Shown in pieces: positions 23,670 to 32,079 of a DNA stretch of 49,165 nucleotides. How positions within the stretch are numbered: the stretch's first letter is position 1; each line of letters starts with the position of its first letter. The DNA lies in contig JAGBDE010000054.1 of NCBI GenBank assembly GCA_017937655.1, positions 1-49,165 on the forward strand, given 5' to 3'. The notes beneath the pieces were generated by a model. That model was not told the DNA's origin and ran no database searches. It worked only from the letters and a program-made list of their open reading frames with translations. Origin of the DNA: Clostridia bacterium. Lineage in GTDB: Bacteria > Bacillota > Clostridia > Christensenellales > Aristaeellaceae. The translations under genes and the position numbers were made by a program.

Positions 23670-24221
23670 TTATTCGGGCTTGTAACGCATCAGCTCTGCG
23701 CCGTCTTCCAGAGCCTTCATGATGAAGGTGCCGTCCTCATAGATCATGTAGGACTTTGGCTGGTTTTCCTTGGGCAGGGCGGCAGAGCCGGGGTTGACGT
23801 AGTGGAAGTCCGCCACCTGTTTGCCGGCATACACGTGGAAATGGCCGTTGATCAGCACGTCGCCGGGCTGGTGGGGCGGGGGATTGTCGCAGGAGAACAG
23901 ATGGCCGTGGGTCACGAAGGCGCAGCGGCCGTCTTCCAGGGGCAGCAGCGCGTAGTCCGCCATCATGGGGAAGGAAAGCAGCATCTGGTCGATCTCTGCG
24001 TCGCAGTTGCCCCGGACGCACAGGGGCGCGGGGGTGCATTCGTTCAGCATCCGGGCCACTTCCTGGGGGTTGTGCTCCTCAGGCAGGGGATTCCGGGGGC
24101 CGTGGTAGAGCAGGTCGCCCAGGAGGAAGAAGCGGTCGGCCTTTTCTGCCTGGAGGCGCTCCAGCACCTTGCGGCAGGCGTAGGCAGAGCCGTGGATGTC
24201 CGATGCAAACAGGATTTTCAT
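23670..24221 (-). CDS. YfcE-type metallophosphoesterase
   Basis: Calcineurin-like phosphoesterase of 183 residues in the YfcE/MJ0936 group (cyclic or bis-phosphodiester hydrolysis in vitro). The two-metal site is visible: SDIHGS (Asp8, His10), LLGDLLYHGPRNP, RGNCD, THGHLF and the GHFHV end block. The physiological substrate is unknown. It starts two bases after the exonuclease III stop codon (TAATATG), so the two genes are in one operon, with the PrsA-like gene after it. Confidence 0.93.
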   Translation of the reverse strand: MKILFASDIHGSAYACRKVLERLQAEKADRFFLLGDLLYHGPRNPLPEEHNPQEVARMLNECTPAPLCVRGNCDAEIDQMLLSFPMMADYALLPLEDGRCAFVTHGHLFSCDNPPPHQPGDVLINGHFHVYAGKQVADFHYVNPGSAALPKENQPKSYMIYEDGTFIMKALEDGAELMRYKPE

Positions 24222-24222
24222 A

Positions 24223-24984
24223 TTATTCCATTCCTTTCAGTTCCAGAATGACGGGGCAGTGGTCGCTGCCGAAAATCTGGTCGTCGATGTCCGCCACGGC
24301 CACGTTCTGGGCGATTCGCTGGCTGACCAGGAAGTAGTCGATGCGCCATCCCACGTTCCGTTCACGGGCCTTCATCATGTAGCTCCACCAGGAGTAGCGG
24401 TCTTTTTCGTCCGGGTGCAGCAGGCGGAAGCTGTCCACAAAGCCGCGGCCAAGCAGGGAGGTCATCTTGTCACGTTCCTCCTGGGTGAAACCGGCGTTGC
24501 GGGTATTGGTCTTGGGGTTCTTCAGGTCGATTTCCTTGTGGGCCACGTTCAGGTCGCCGCAAACCACCACGGGCTTCTTCTCATCCAGACCGCAGAGGTA
24601 GTCCGCAAAGGCGTCCTCCCATTGCATGCGATAGTCGAGCCGGGCCAGTTCCCGCTGGCTGTTGGGGGTATAGACGGTGACCAGGTAGAAGCCGGGGTAT
24701 TCCAGGGTGATAACCCGGCCTTCGTGGTCGTGCTCCTCCACACCGATGCCGTAAGCAACGCTGAGGGGCTCGTGGCGGGTGAAGATGGCGGTGCCGGAAT
24801 AGCCCTTCTTATCGGCGCTGTTCCAGTACTGCAGGTAACCCTCGGGGGCAAAGTCGGCCTGGTCGGGCTGCATCTTGGTTTCCTGCAGGCAGAACATGTC
24901 CGCCCCGGCGGCGGCAAAATAGTCGGCAAAGCCTTTGGTCAAACAGGCACGGAGGCCGTTGACGTTCCATGAGATCAGTTTCAT
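24223..24984 (-). CDS. xth: Exodeoxyribonuclease III / AP endonuclease
   Basis: DNA base-excision repair enzyme of 253 residues (ExoA/Xth group). Landmarks: SWNVNGLRA with Asn7, LQETK with the metal-binding Glu, [36 protein letters not shown], the RYSWWSY region, IDYFLVS and the catalytic SDHCPV. It cuts DNA at abasic sites. ATG 24984 has AGAGGA five bases upstream; the longer frame has no ribosome site. It heads the operon xth, phosphoesterase, PrsA-like lipoprotein. Confidence 0.96.
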   Translation of the reverse strand: MKLISWNVNGLRACLTKGFADYFAAAGADMFCLQETKMQPDQADFAPEGYLQYWNSADKKGYSGTAIFTRHEPLSVAYGIGVEEHDHEGRVITLEYPGFYLVTVYTPNSQRELARLDYRMQWEDAFADYLCGLDEKKPVVVCGDLNVAHKEIDLKNPKTNTRNAGFTQEERDKMTSLLGRGFVDSFRLLHPDEKDRYSWWSYMMKARERNVGWRIDYFLVSQRIAQNVAVADIDDQIFGSDHCPVILELKGME

Positions 24985-25031
24985 GCTGTTCCTCTTCTCT
25001 GTCAAAAATGGTGGGAAAAGCGTTCGCTGGC

Positions 25032-25061
25032 ATTGTAACACAGTTTGATCGCCCAGGGCAA
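25032..25061 (-). promoter_or_regulatory. Probable SigA promoter of xth
   Basis: On the minus strand TTGCCC (25056-25061), 18 bases, TACAAT (25032-25037), 48 bases before the xth start. Confidence 0.6.
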
Positions 25062-25110
25062 GGAAAAGCCATAGGGATGGCAAAAAGAACTATACGTTTG
25101 CAGGGGAAAT

Positions 25111-25120
25111 ATGGTATAAT
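25111..25120 (+). promoter_or_regulatory. Extended -10 promoter of the DUF3795 gene
   Basis: TGGTATAAT at 25112-25120 is an extended -10 (TGnTATAAT). No good -35 lies at the usual distance. It is 32 bases before the start codon and divergent from the xth promoter. Confidence 0.6.
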
Positions 25121-25152
25121 CCACAGGTAAACTTTTTTTGGAGGACAAAACC

Positions 25153-25440
25153 ATGATCGAGACCCGTTGCGGCGTCAAATGCAGCGAATGCAAGTATAAA
25201 GAAATTATGAAATGCCCCGGATGCCTGAACATCAAGAAGCCCTACTGGGGAAAATCCTGCCCCATCAAGAACTGCTGCGAGCGGCAGCACAAGGAAAACT
25301 GCGGCCTGTGTCCCAAGTTCCCCTGCAAGGAACTGCACGAGTTTGCCTATGACCCCCTCATCGGCAACGAAGGCACCCGCATTGAGCAGTGCCAGGACTG
25401 GGCGGAGGAATACCGCCGGGAACATGGCGAAAATCAATAA
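25153..25440 (+). CDS. DUF3795 cysteine-rich protein
   Basis: Protein of 95 residues with 12 cysteines, matching DUF3795: it begins CGVKCSECKYKE, then CPGCLN, SCPIKNCCE and CGLCPKFPCKEL. The spacing suggests Fe-S or zinc binding. The family has no known function and is often encoded alone, as here. ATG 25153 has GGAGG eight bases upstream. A hairpin terminator follows, so it is a single-gene unit. Confidence 0.87.
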   Translation: MIETRCGVKCSECKYKEIMKCPGCLNIKKPYWGKSCPIKNCCERQHKENCGLCPKFPCKELHEFAYDPLIGNEGTRIEQCQDWAEEYRREHGENQ

Positions 25441-25446
25441 CTCCGG

Positions 25447-25482
25447 GCCCGTCGCTTCTTGTGTGGAGGCGGCGGGCTTTTT
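25447..25482 (+). terminator. Terminator of the DUF3795 gene
   Basis: GCCCGTCGC pairs with GCGGCGGGC (one G-U pair) and is followed by five T. Confidence 0.85.
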
Positions 25483-25505
25483 GCGCCCGAAAAAGGCCGG
25501 AACTA

Positions 25506-25535
25506 TTGCCTTTGCGGCCACGTTTAGGGTAAAAT
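25506..25535 (+). promoter_or_regulatory. Probable SigA promoter of the rqcP-ispD-ispF-comEC-holA run
   Basis: TTGCCT (25506-25511), 18 bases, TAAAAT (25530-25535), 44 bases before the rqcP start. Confidence 0.6.
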
Positions 25536-25578
25536 GATACTGGAGAAATTTGTGCCTGTAAAGGAGGAAACTCAATTT

Positions 25579-25857
25579 ATGAGACTGGATAAATTTTTGA
25601 AGGTGTCCCGCATTATCAAGCGCCGCACCGTGGCCAACGAAGCCTGCTCCGGCGGCCGCGTCAGCCTGAACGGCAAGGTCTGCAAGCCTGCTGCCGACGT
25701 CAAGGAGGGCGACATCATGGAGATCCGCTTCGGCAACCGGGTGGGCCGGTATGAGATTGTGATGGTGAAGGAAACCGTCCGCAAGGAACAGGCCCAGGAT
25801 ATGTACCGGGTGCTGGAAGAGGACGCCCAGACCAAAGCGGAACGGAGCGAGGAATAA
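25579..25857 (+). CDS. rqcP: RqcP-like S4-domain RNA-binding protein
   Basis: Ribosome quality-control factor (YabO/RqcP) of 92 residues. The S4 fold is MRLDKFLKVSRIIKRR at the start, GGRVSLNGKVCKPAADVKEGD in the middle and IRFGNRV near residue 55, very close to B. subtilis RqcP. RqcP holds the stalled 50S with RqcH during alanine tailing. The C-terminal helix is acidic. ATG 25579 is chosen because AAAGGAGG precedes it at about ten bases. Its TAA overlaps the ispD ATG (TAATG), so translation is coupled. Confidence 0.92.
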   Translation: MRLDKFLKVSRIIKRRTVANEACSGGRVSLNGKVCKPAADVKEGDIMEIRFGNRVGRYEIVMVKETVRKEQAQDMYRVLEEDAQTKAERSEE

Positions 25858-26558
25858 TGAAAGCCTATGCCATCATTCTGGGCGGGGGCAGCGGACGGCG
25901 GATGGGCCTGGAAAGCAACAAGATCTTCCTGACGCTCAGCGGCATTCCGGCCATCGTGCGGGCCATTGCGCCCTTTACCGGCTTTTGCGCCGGGGCGGTG
26001 GTGGTGGCCCGGGAGGAGGACATGGACGAAATGTCCGCCGTTATTTCCCAGTACGGCCTCAGCCGCTTTGTGCTTCGCGTGGTGCCCGGCGGGGCGACCC
26101 GTCAGGGATCGGTGAAAAACGGCCTGGCCGCGCTGCCGGAGGATGCGGATATCGTCCTGGTGCACGACGGCGCCCGGGCCCTGGTCACCGATGAGGTCAT
26201 CGAGGCGGCCCTTCGCTCTGCAGAGGAAAAGGGCAGCGGCGTGGCGGCGGTGCCGGTGACGGACACCATCAAGAAGGCGGACGAAAGCGGCCTGGTGACG
26301 GAAACCCTGAACCGGGTGGAGCTTTACGCCATGCAGACCCCCCAGGCCTTCCGGGTGGAGCTTCTGCGCAGGGCCCACGCCCAGGCGGATGCCGCCGGCT
26401 ACGACGCCACCGACGACGCAGCCCTGTTGGAATACGCCGGCATGCCGGTGTATCTGACCCGGGGCCACAAGGAAAACCTGAAACTGACCACGCCGGAGGA
26501 TCTGGCTTTCGGCGAGGCCATTCTGCGCATGCGCAGGGAAAGAGAGGCGCTGAAATGA
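25857..26558 (+). CDS. ispD: 2-C-methyl-D-erythritol 4-phosphate cytidylyltransferase
   Basis: Third step of the MEP isoprenoid pathway: it transfers CMP from CTP to 2-C-methyl-D-erythritol 4-phosphate. The protein has 233 residues. The nucleotide-binding loop is ILGGGSGRRMGLESNK. GGATRQGSVKNGL, VHDGARALV, PVTDTIKK, MQTPQAF and ATDDAALLE follow the family order. The stop overlaps the ispF start by ATGA. Confidence 0.97.
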   Translation: MKAYAIILGGGSGRRMGLESNKIFLTLSGIPAIVRAIAPFTGFCAGAVVVAREEDMDEMSAVISQYGLSRFVLRVVPGGATRQGSVKNGLAALPEDADIVLVHDGARALVTDEVIEAALRSAEEKGSGVAAVPVTDTIKKADESGLVTETLNRVELYAMQTPQAFRVELLRRAHAQADAAGYDATDDAALLEYAGMPVYLTRGHKENLKLTTPEDLAFGEAILRMRREREALK

Positions 26559-27031
26559 TCCGCATCGGACAGGGAATGGACGTGCACCGGCTGGTGGAAA
26601 ACCGGGATTTGATCCTGTGCGGCGTGAAGGTGGAGCACACCCTCGGCCTGCTGGGCCACAGCGACGCCGACGTGGCTACCCACGCTTTGATGGACGCGCT
26701 GCTGGGCGCGGCCGCGCTGGGGGACATCGGCAAGCTGTTCCCTGACACGGACGAGGCCTATCGGGGCGCCGACTCCATCCTGCTTTTAAAGCGGGTCATC
26801 CAGGTGCTGCGGGAGGCGGGATATCGCCCCGTGAACACGGATCTGACCATCGCCGCCCAGAAGCCCAAGCTCCGGCCTTACATCGACCAGATGCGCCAGC
26901 GCCTGGCAGACGCCATGGAACTGGATGTGAGCATGGTCAGCGTGAAGGCCACCACCACGGAAAAGCTGGGCTTTGAGGGGGAGGAAAAGGGCATGACCGC
27001 CTACGCGGTGTGCCTCATTGAAAGCCTGTAA
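26555..27031 (+). CDS. ispF: 2-C-methyl-D-erythritol 2,4-cyclodiphosphate synthase
   Basis: Fifth step of the MEP pathway, forming the cyclic diphosphate with loss of CMP. The protein has 158 residues, the usual size for this trimer. Motifs are RIGQGMDVHRL (metal-binding Asp and His), LGHSDADVATHALMDALLGA, DIGKLFPDTD and KATTTEKLGFEG. It is coupled to ispD by overlapping codons. Confidence 0.97.
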   Translation: MIRIGQGMDVHRLVENRDLILCGVKVEHTLGLLGHSDADVATHALMDALLGAAALGDIGKLFPDTDEAYRGADSILLLKRVIQVLREAGYRPVNTDLTIAAQKPKLRPYIDQMRQRLADAMELDVSMVSVKATTTEKLGFEGEEKGMTAYAVCLIESL

Positions 27032-27033
27032 AG

Positions 27034-29433
27034 ATGATGAAAACACTGCTTGCAAAACTGCTGAGGCCGCTTGAGCGGATTCATATCGGCGAAAAGAACC
27101 ACTTTTTGTTCTGGGCGGGGCTGGCCTTCTGGGGCGGCTGCGTCCTGGCTGCCTATGTAAAGGGCGGCTGGTGGCTTGCGCCCCTTTTGGCGGTGACGCT
27201 GGCGGTGTTTGTTTTGCTGGCCCTGAAGGGCGCGCCGGTGGAGCTGGCGCTGATCCCGGCCATGATGGTGCTGGCCATGATGTACACCACGCCCCGGCTG
27301 GGCTTTGACGCGCCTCCTGCCCTGCGCTACGAGCAGATTGAAGGCTATGTTTACGGCGCGCCACGGGTCAGGGAGGATCACCGGGTCACGTTTACTTTGG
27401 CCAATTACACCCTGGACGGCCAGCGAGCCAAAGGGCGGGCCTACTGCACCGTGTATTTCGGGGACGAGGAAATGCCCCAGTTGTTTGACGGCGCGAAACT
27501 CCGCTTTTCCGGTCGGCTGTATATTCCCGGCGAAAAGAGTGGCGCACCCCGGTTTGACTTCCGCCGCTGGCTGATGCGCAGCGGCATGAACTGCGGCATT
27601 TCCATCTCGGACGCGGCGGGGGTTGAGGTGCTGAACACACCGGAGACCGCGCCTTGGAAGGACTGGTCCTGGCGGCTGAGGGACCTGTTCGGCCAGGGGC
27701 TTGAGCGTACCATGGGCGAGGAGGCGGGCATCGCGTCCGCCATGCTTCTGGGCGAGAAGGAGAACGTCAGCGAGGTGGAATACGCCGCCTTCCAGAACCT
27801 GGGTGTGGCCCACGTGCTGGCGGTTTCCGGCCTTCATGTGGCCATGCTGGGCGCGCTGGTCATGGCGGTGCTCAAACGGCTGATTCGCAGACCTTCGGCG
27901 CGGATCTGGGTGCTGGCGGTGTTTTTGCTTTTCTACAGCGGAGTGACCGGATTCAGCCCCTCCAGCCTCCGAGCGGCGTTTATGCTGCTGATTAACGAGG
28001 GCTGCGCCCTCATGCACCGCAAGCGGGATCCCCTGACGGTATTCGGGTTTTCCTTGATGCTGGTTCTTTTGTTCGACCCCGTCCAGGCCACGGCGGCAGG
28101 CTTCATCCTGTCCTTTGCGGCGGTGGGCGGCATCGTGATTTATCTGCCCGGCTTCAGGTACCTGAAGGAAAAATGGCTCCCTTCCGAGGAAATCCGCTTC
28201 ATTGGCAAGAAGCGGCTGAAGGACAAGCTGCATCGCCTGGGACTGCGCTGCGTCCATGGATTGCTGGATGTGCTGGCAGTCTCCCTGTCGGCCCAGCTGG
28301 GAACCTTATTGCCGGTGATGTACTACTACCATTCCCTGCCCCTGTACGGCCTTTTGGTGAATATGCTGGTGGTGCCCTTTGTGGGCGTGCTGCTGCCGCT
28401 GTTTGGCCTGGCTTTGCTCACCTGCTGGATTCCCTGGGTGGGAAGCGGCGTGGGCTTCGTGGCCTCTTTCCTGAGCCGGGGCCTGATGTGGGCCCTGGAA
28501 GGCCTGAGCCAACTGCCCTACGCCACCATCCGGGTGGCCACGCCTTCCTATTGGTGGATGGTCTGCGGCGTGGGCATCCTGCTCTGCCTGGGGTTCATCT
28601 TCCGGGCCAACTGGAAGCAGCGGGCTGCGGCCATTGCGCTGCTGGCGGCCGTTGCCACGGCGGGAACCTTCCTGACCAAGCTGCCGGACACCCGCTACGT
28701 ACAGCTGGCGGTGGGCCAGGGCGACGCAGCCATGCTCTTTGCCGGCGACGAGACCGTAGCCATTGACGTGGGCGCCGACGGCACCGCCACCATGGACTAC
28801 CTCAGCGACGCAGGCCGTGACCTGGACACGCTGATTTTGACCCATCTGCATCTGGATCACATGGGCGGCGTTAGCGCCCTTCTGGAAAGCGGCTTCAAGG
28901 TGGACAGGGTCTATCTGCCCGTGAATGGCGATCAACAAGCCCTGGACGAGGAATGCCTGGCGGTGATGGATCTTTTCATCCGGGAGGACATTCCGGTGTA
29001 CTGGCTGGCCCGGGGCGACCGGCTGGAGTTTGGCGACGTGGTCATCGACGTTTGCTGGCCGGATGGTGAGAAGCTGCGCACCGGCCAGGACGCCAACGAC
29101 CTGCCCCTGGTGCTCAGCATCGACCTGGGCGGATGCACCATCCTTAACACGGCGGACCTCACCGGCCGCTACGAGATGTACGCCGTCCAGCCCTGCGATG
29201 TGCTGAAAGTGGCCCACCACGGCAGCTGGGACAGCACCAGCCCGGAATTCATCGCGGCGGCAAATCCGTCCATGGCCATTGTGAGCTGCGCATCGGGCCG
29301 GGTGCTGCCGTACCCGGAGACCTTGCAGCGCCTCACCGACGCCGGCGTTGACATCTTCCGCACCGACGAAAACGGAGATATTACCATCTGGATGGGCAGG
29401 GACGGAGCGGTTCTGTCCCCCTACCGGAAATAA
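27034..29433 (+). CDS. comEC: ComEC/Rec2 DNA-uptake channel
   Basis: Membrane protein of 799 residues for DNA internalisation. The N-terminal DUF4131 region (residues 15-180) holds two helices and an OB-like part. A Competence domain with about ten membrane helices follows (residues 215-560; GVAHVLAVSGLHVAMLGALV is its typical signature). The C-terminal third is a metallo-beta-lactamase-like domain with HLHLDH (His604 to His609), probably the nuclease that degrades one strand. The two adjacent ATG codons (27034, 27037) leave a three-residue uncertainty. No comEA is nearby. ComEC remains the core of uptake machines even when natural competence has not been shown. Confidence 0.94.
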   Translation: MMKTLLAKLLRPLERIHIGEKNHFLFWAGLAFWGGCVLAAYVKGGWWLAPLLAVTLAVFVLLALKGAPVELALIPAMMVLAMMYTTPRLGFDAPPALRYEQIEGYVYGAPRVREDHRVTFTLANYTLDGQRAKGRAYCTVYFGDEEMPQLFDGAKLRFSGRLYIPGEKSGAPRFDFRRWLMRSGMNCGISISDAAGVEVLNTPETAPWKDWSWRLRDLFGQGLERTMGEEAGIASAMLLGEKENVSEVEYAAFQNLGVAHVLAVSGLHVAMLGALVMAVLKRLIRRPSARIWVLAVFLLFYSGVTGFSPSSLRAAFMLLINEGCALMHRKRDPLTVFGFSLMLVLLFDPVQATAAGFILSFAAVGGIVIYLPGFRYLKEKWLPSEEIRFIGKKRLKDKLHRLGLRCVHGLLDVLAVSLSAQLGTLLPVMYYYHSLPLYGLLVNMLVVPFVGVLLPLFGLALLTCWIPWVGSGVGFVASFLSRGLMWALEGLSQLPYATIRVATPSYWWMVCGVGILLCLGFIFRANWKQRAAAIALLAAVATAGTFLTKLPDTRYVQLAVGQGDAAMLFAGDETVAIDVGADGTATMDYLSDAGRDLDTLILTHLHLDHMGGVSALLESGFKVDRVYLPVNGDQQALDEECLAVMDLFIREDIPVYWLARGDRLEFGDVVIDVCWPDGEKLRTGQDANDLPLVLSIDLGGCTILNTADLTGRYEMYAVQPCDVLKVAHHGSWDSTSPEFIAAANPSMAIVSCASGRVLPYPETLQRLTDAGVDIFRTDENGDITIWMGRDGAVLSPYRK

Positions 29434-29443
29434 GGAGCAAACC

Positions 29444-30478
29444 ATGAACCATACCGCGTTTTTTGAACAGGTGAAGGCGGGGAACATCGCCCCGGTGTAC
29501 CTGATGGAGGGCACAGAGGAATACATCAAGCAGCAGGCCCTGAGTCAGCTGTGCAAAAAGCTGCTGCCCGCCGGGCTTGAGGAGCTGAACCTGACCGAGC
29601 TTCGCAACCCCGACCCGGACGCCCTCATCGCTGCGGCGGAAACCCTGCCCTTCATGGCGGACAAGCGGGTGGTCATCGCCCGGGAATGCAAGTTTCTGGA
29701 GCCTTCCCGCAAGAAGGAGACCTCCGCAGAACCCGCTGACGACAAGGCTTCCGACATCACCGACTACATCCAGCGTGTGCCCCCCAGCGTGTGCCTGGTG
29801 TTTTACGTCAAGGGCAAGGCCGACGGACGGCGCAAGCTGTACACGCTTCTCAAAAAGCAGAACGCCATCGTGGATTTTTCGCCCATGAGCGAAGCAGAAT
29901 GCAATGCCTGGACCCGGAAAACCATGGCCCGGATGGGCAAGAACCTCTCCCCCGAGGTGGCTGCCCGGCTGACCTTTACCGTGGGCCGGGACGCGGCGCT
30001 GCTCCGGCAGGAGATGGACAAGCTGGCGGCTTTCCTGGGCGACCGGGCGGACGTTGCGCCGGAGGACGTGGACGCCATCTGCACCCGCTCCACGGAGTGC
30101 ACGGTGTTCCAGATGGTGGACGCCCAGGTGGCAGGCCGCAGCAGCGAGGCCTTCTCGTTGCTGAAGGACATGCTCCGGGCAGGCGAGGAGCGGATGGCGG
30201 TGCTGGCCATGCTGCTTCGGCAATACCGCATTCTGTACCATCTGCGCACCTTGATGGACGACGGCGTTCCCGCCAATCAGCAGGCGGCGCTGGTGGGCAT
30301 CTCGCCCTTTTTCCTGCGCAACACCCAGCAGCAGGCCAAACGCTACGCAAAAGAAAAACTGAAGCAGGCCTATGACTGGCTGCTCCAGTTTGAGTTTGAT
30401 ATCAAAGGCGGCCTGCAGCCCCAGGAAGGCTGCGCGGAAACCGCCCTGTTCCAGCTGATGGAGATCCTGGAAAAGTAA
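29444..30478 (+). CDS. holA: DNA polymerase III subunit delta
   Basis: Clamp-loader wrench subunit of 344 residues. It opens with the YLMEGTEEYI motif typical of HolA (APVYLMEGTEEYIKQQ), then has the LPFMADKRVVIARECKF strand, the RKLYTLLKK segment, GRDAALLRQEMDKLA and a C-terminal helical domain with MLRQYRILYH. ATG 29444 lies ten bases after comEC with AAGGAG in the gap. It is last in the rqcP-ispD-ispF-comEC-holA run. Its stop is directly adjacent to the stop of nudC on the other strand. Confidence 0.96.
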   Translation: MNHTAFFEQVKAGNIAPVYLMEGTEEYIKQQALSQLCKKLLPAGLEELNLTELRNPDPDALIAAAETLPFMADKRVVIARECKFLEPSRKKETSAEPADDKASDITDYIQRVPPSVCLVFYVKGKADGRRKLYTLLKKQNAIVDFSPMSEAECNAWTRKTMARMGKNLSPEVAARLTFTVGRDAALLRQEMDKLAAFLGDRADVAPEDVDAICTRSTECTVFQMVDAQVAGRSSEAFSLLKDMLRAGEERMAVLAMLLRQYRILYHLRTLMDDGVPANQQAALVGISPFFLRNTQQQAKRYAKEKLKQAYDWLLQFEFDIKGGLQPQEGCAETALFQLMEILEK

Positions 30479-31306
30479 TCACCATTCGCCGCTAAGGAAC
30501 CGTTCAATCAGCGAGCAGGACACGCTGACGGGATTATCCCCCGGGGGAAGCTCCCGGCGGTGGATCCACCTGGCGGCAGCGATCTCGCTTTCCTGCAGTT
30601 TGAGGGGCGCATCCTTGTCCGCGGTGGCGTGGAAGGCAAACATCAGCGTGCCGCTGAAGCCCCAGGGCTGGTCGCCCAGGTATTCCACATTGCGGAGGGT
30701 GAGGCCCACCTCCTCCATGGCCTCCCGGCGGACGGCGTGCTCCAGGGTCTCGCCGGGCTCCACATAGCCCGCCACCAGGGAAAACCGGCCCGGCTCGCCG
30801 TAGGTGGTGGACACCTGGAGCAGATAGTCCCCAGAGGTAATGGCCACGATCACCGCCGGAGAAATGGCGGGATAGAACATCTGCCCGCATGTTTCGCAGC
30901 GGAGGGAACGCTCGTGGGCCGAGGGGCGGGTCAGCCCGCCGCAAACCCCGCAGTGGCGGGTGCGCCGGTACCAGCTCCACAGATGCCAGGCGGTGTACAG
31001 CCAGGCTGCCTCCGGCAAAGGCAGCGCCTTGGAAATGCGCAGCTTGCACCAGCTCTGGCCCGGCGCCAGGGGGATCTCCGCATCGGAAAAGGGATCGGGG
31101 CAGAAAACCGGCCGGCCGTCCACCTGCCCCAGGCAGAAGGGCTTCACGCCTGCGGGCAGCGCAATATCGGCAAACCGGGGGATGGTCTTTTCCTCCCCGT
31201 CGCCCATCAGCAGGCATTCGTTTTGCCGGAAGCAGAACAGCAGGCTGTCCTGCCGGGGCTCAGCAGGCAGATATGCCGGGGAAAAGCCGGTGTCCATCAG
31301 AAGCAT
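30479..31306 (-). CDS. nudC: NADH pyrophosphatase NudC
   Basis: NAD(H) diphosphatase (also a decapping enzyme for NAD-capped RNA in other bacteria) of 275 residues. The zinc ribbon is Cys119, Cys122, Cys137 and Cys140. The Nudix box is residues 180-202 (GYVEPGE then REAMEEVGL). The NADH-specific signature appears as QPWGFSGTLM (residues 213-222), near the usual SQPWPFPQS. ATG 31306 has GAGGA six bases upstream; the reading frame before it is not used. It ends at the stop of holA with no gap, so both units share a convergent end without a visible terminator. Confidence 0.94.
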   Translation of the reverse strand: MLLMDTGFSPAYLPAEPRQDSLLFCFRQNECLLMGDGEEKTIPRFADIALPAGVKPFCLGQVDGRPVFCPDPFSDAEIPLAPGQSWCKLRISKALPLPEAAWLYTAWHLWSWYRRTRHCGVCGGLTRPSAHERSLRCETCGQMFYPAISPAVIVAITSGDYLLQVSTTYGEPGRFSLVAGYVEPGETLEHAVRREAMEEVGLTLRNVEYLGDQPWGFSGTLMFAFHATADKDAPLKLQESEIAAARWIHRRELPPGDNPVSVSCSLIERFLSGEW

Positions 31307-31338
31307 AAGGTTTCCTCGCTTTATGGTGGGATAGTAGC

Positions 31339-31367
31339 AGTATAAGGCCGGGCGCGGCAAAATGCAA
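31339..31367 (-). promoter_or_regulatory. SigA-type promoter of nudC
   Basis: On the minus strand TTGCAT (31362-31367), 17 bases, TATACT (31339-31344). It is divergent from the response-regulator gene. Confidence 0.75.
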
Positions 31368-31404
31368 TCGGCGGCAGATTTTTTTCGCGAAGGGAGCGAT
31401 TCAC

Positions 31405-32079
31405 TTGATATTCTGTGTGGAAGACGACAGCGGTATCCGGGATTTGATGATTTATACCCTGAACGCCTCCGGCTTTGAGGCCTGCGGCTTCGGCGACGCA
31501 TCCGCCCTGTGGGACGCGCTGAAAACCGCCACGCCGGAGCTGATTTTGCTGGATATCATGCTGCCCGGGGAGGACGGCATCACCGTGCTGAAAAAGCTGC
31601 GGGCCAAGCAATCCACCGCGGATATCCCGGTGATGATGGCCTCGGCCAAGGGCAGCGAGTACGACAAGGTCATCGGCCTGGATCTGGGCGCGGACGACTA
31701 CCTGGCCAAGCCCTTCGGCATGATGGAGATGGTGTCCCGGGTGAAGGCGGTGCTGCGCCGGGCGGGCCATCAGAAAAAGCGGCAGGTGCTGGAGGTGGAT
31801 GGCCTGGAGCTGAACCCGTCGGCCCACACGGTCACCAGCGGCGGTCAGCCCTTGCAGCTGACCCTGAAGGAGTTCCAGCTGCTGGAGCTTTTCATGCGGC
31901 ACCCGGGCCAGGTGTTTTCCCGGGAGCAGCTGCTCATGAAGGTCTGGGGCAGCGAGTTCATCGGCGAGACCCGGACCGTGGACGTGCACATCGGCACCCT
32001 GCGCACCAAGCTGGATACATGCGGCGAGTACATCCACACCGTGCGCGGCGTGGGCTATAAAATGGAAGGAAAGCAATGA
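31405..32079 (+). CDS. PhoP/PhoB-like response regulator (OmpR family)
   Basis: Two-component transcription factor of 224 residues. The receiver domain has the acidic pocket EDD at residues 6-8 region, the phospho-acceptor Asp50 in LLDIMLPGEDG and the KPF Lys. The C-terminal winged helix (residues 128-220) has the OmpR-type PLQLTLKEFQLLELFM, REQLLMKVWG and TVDVHIGTLRTK elements. TTG 31405 is the start, with AAGGGAG eight bases upstream. It overlaps the kinase gene by ATGA. The kinase architecture and the PHO-box-like element before the Na/Pi transporter 3 kb downstream point to phosphate control; that is inference. Confidence 0.93.
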   Translation: MIFCVEDDSGIRDLMIYTLNASGFEACGFGDASALWDALKTATPELILLDIMLPGEDGITVLKKLRAKQSTADIPVMMASAKGSEYDKVIGLDLGADDYLAKPFGMMEMVSRVKAVLRRAGHQKKRQVLEVDGLELNPSAHTVTSGGQPLQLTLKEFQLLELFMRHPGQVFSREQLLMKVWGSEFIGETRTVDVHIGTLRTKLDTCGEYIHTVRGVGYKMEGKQ

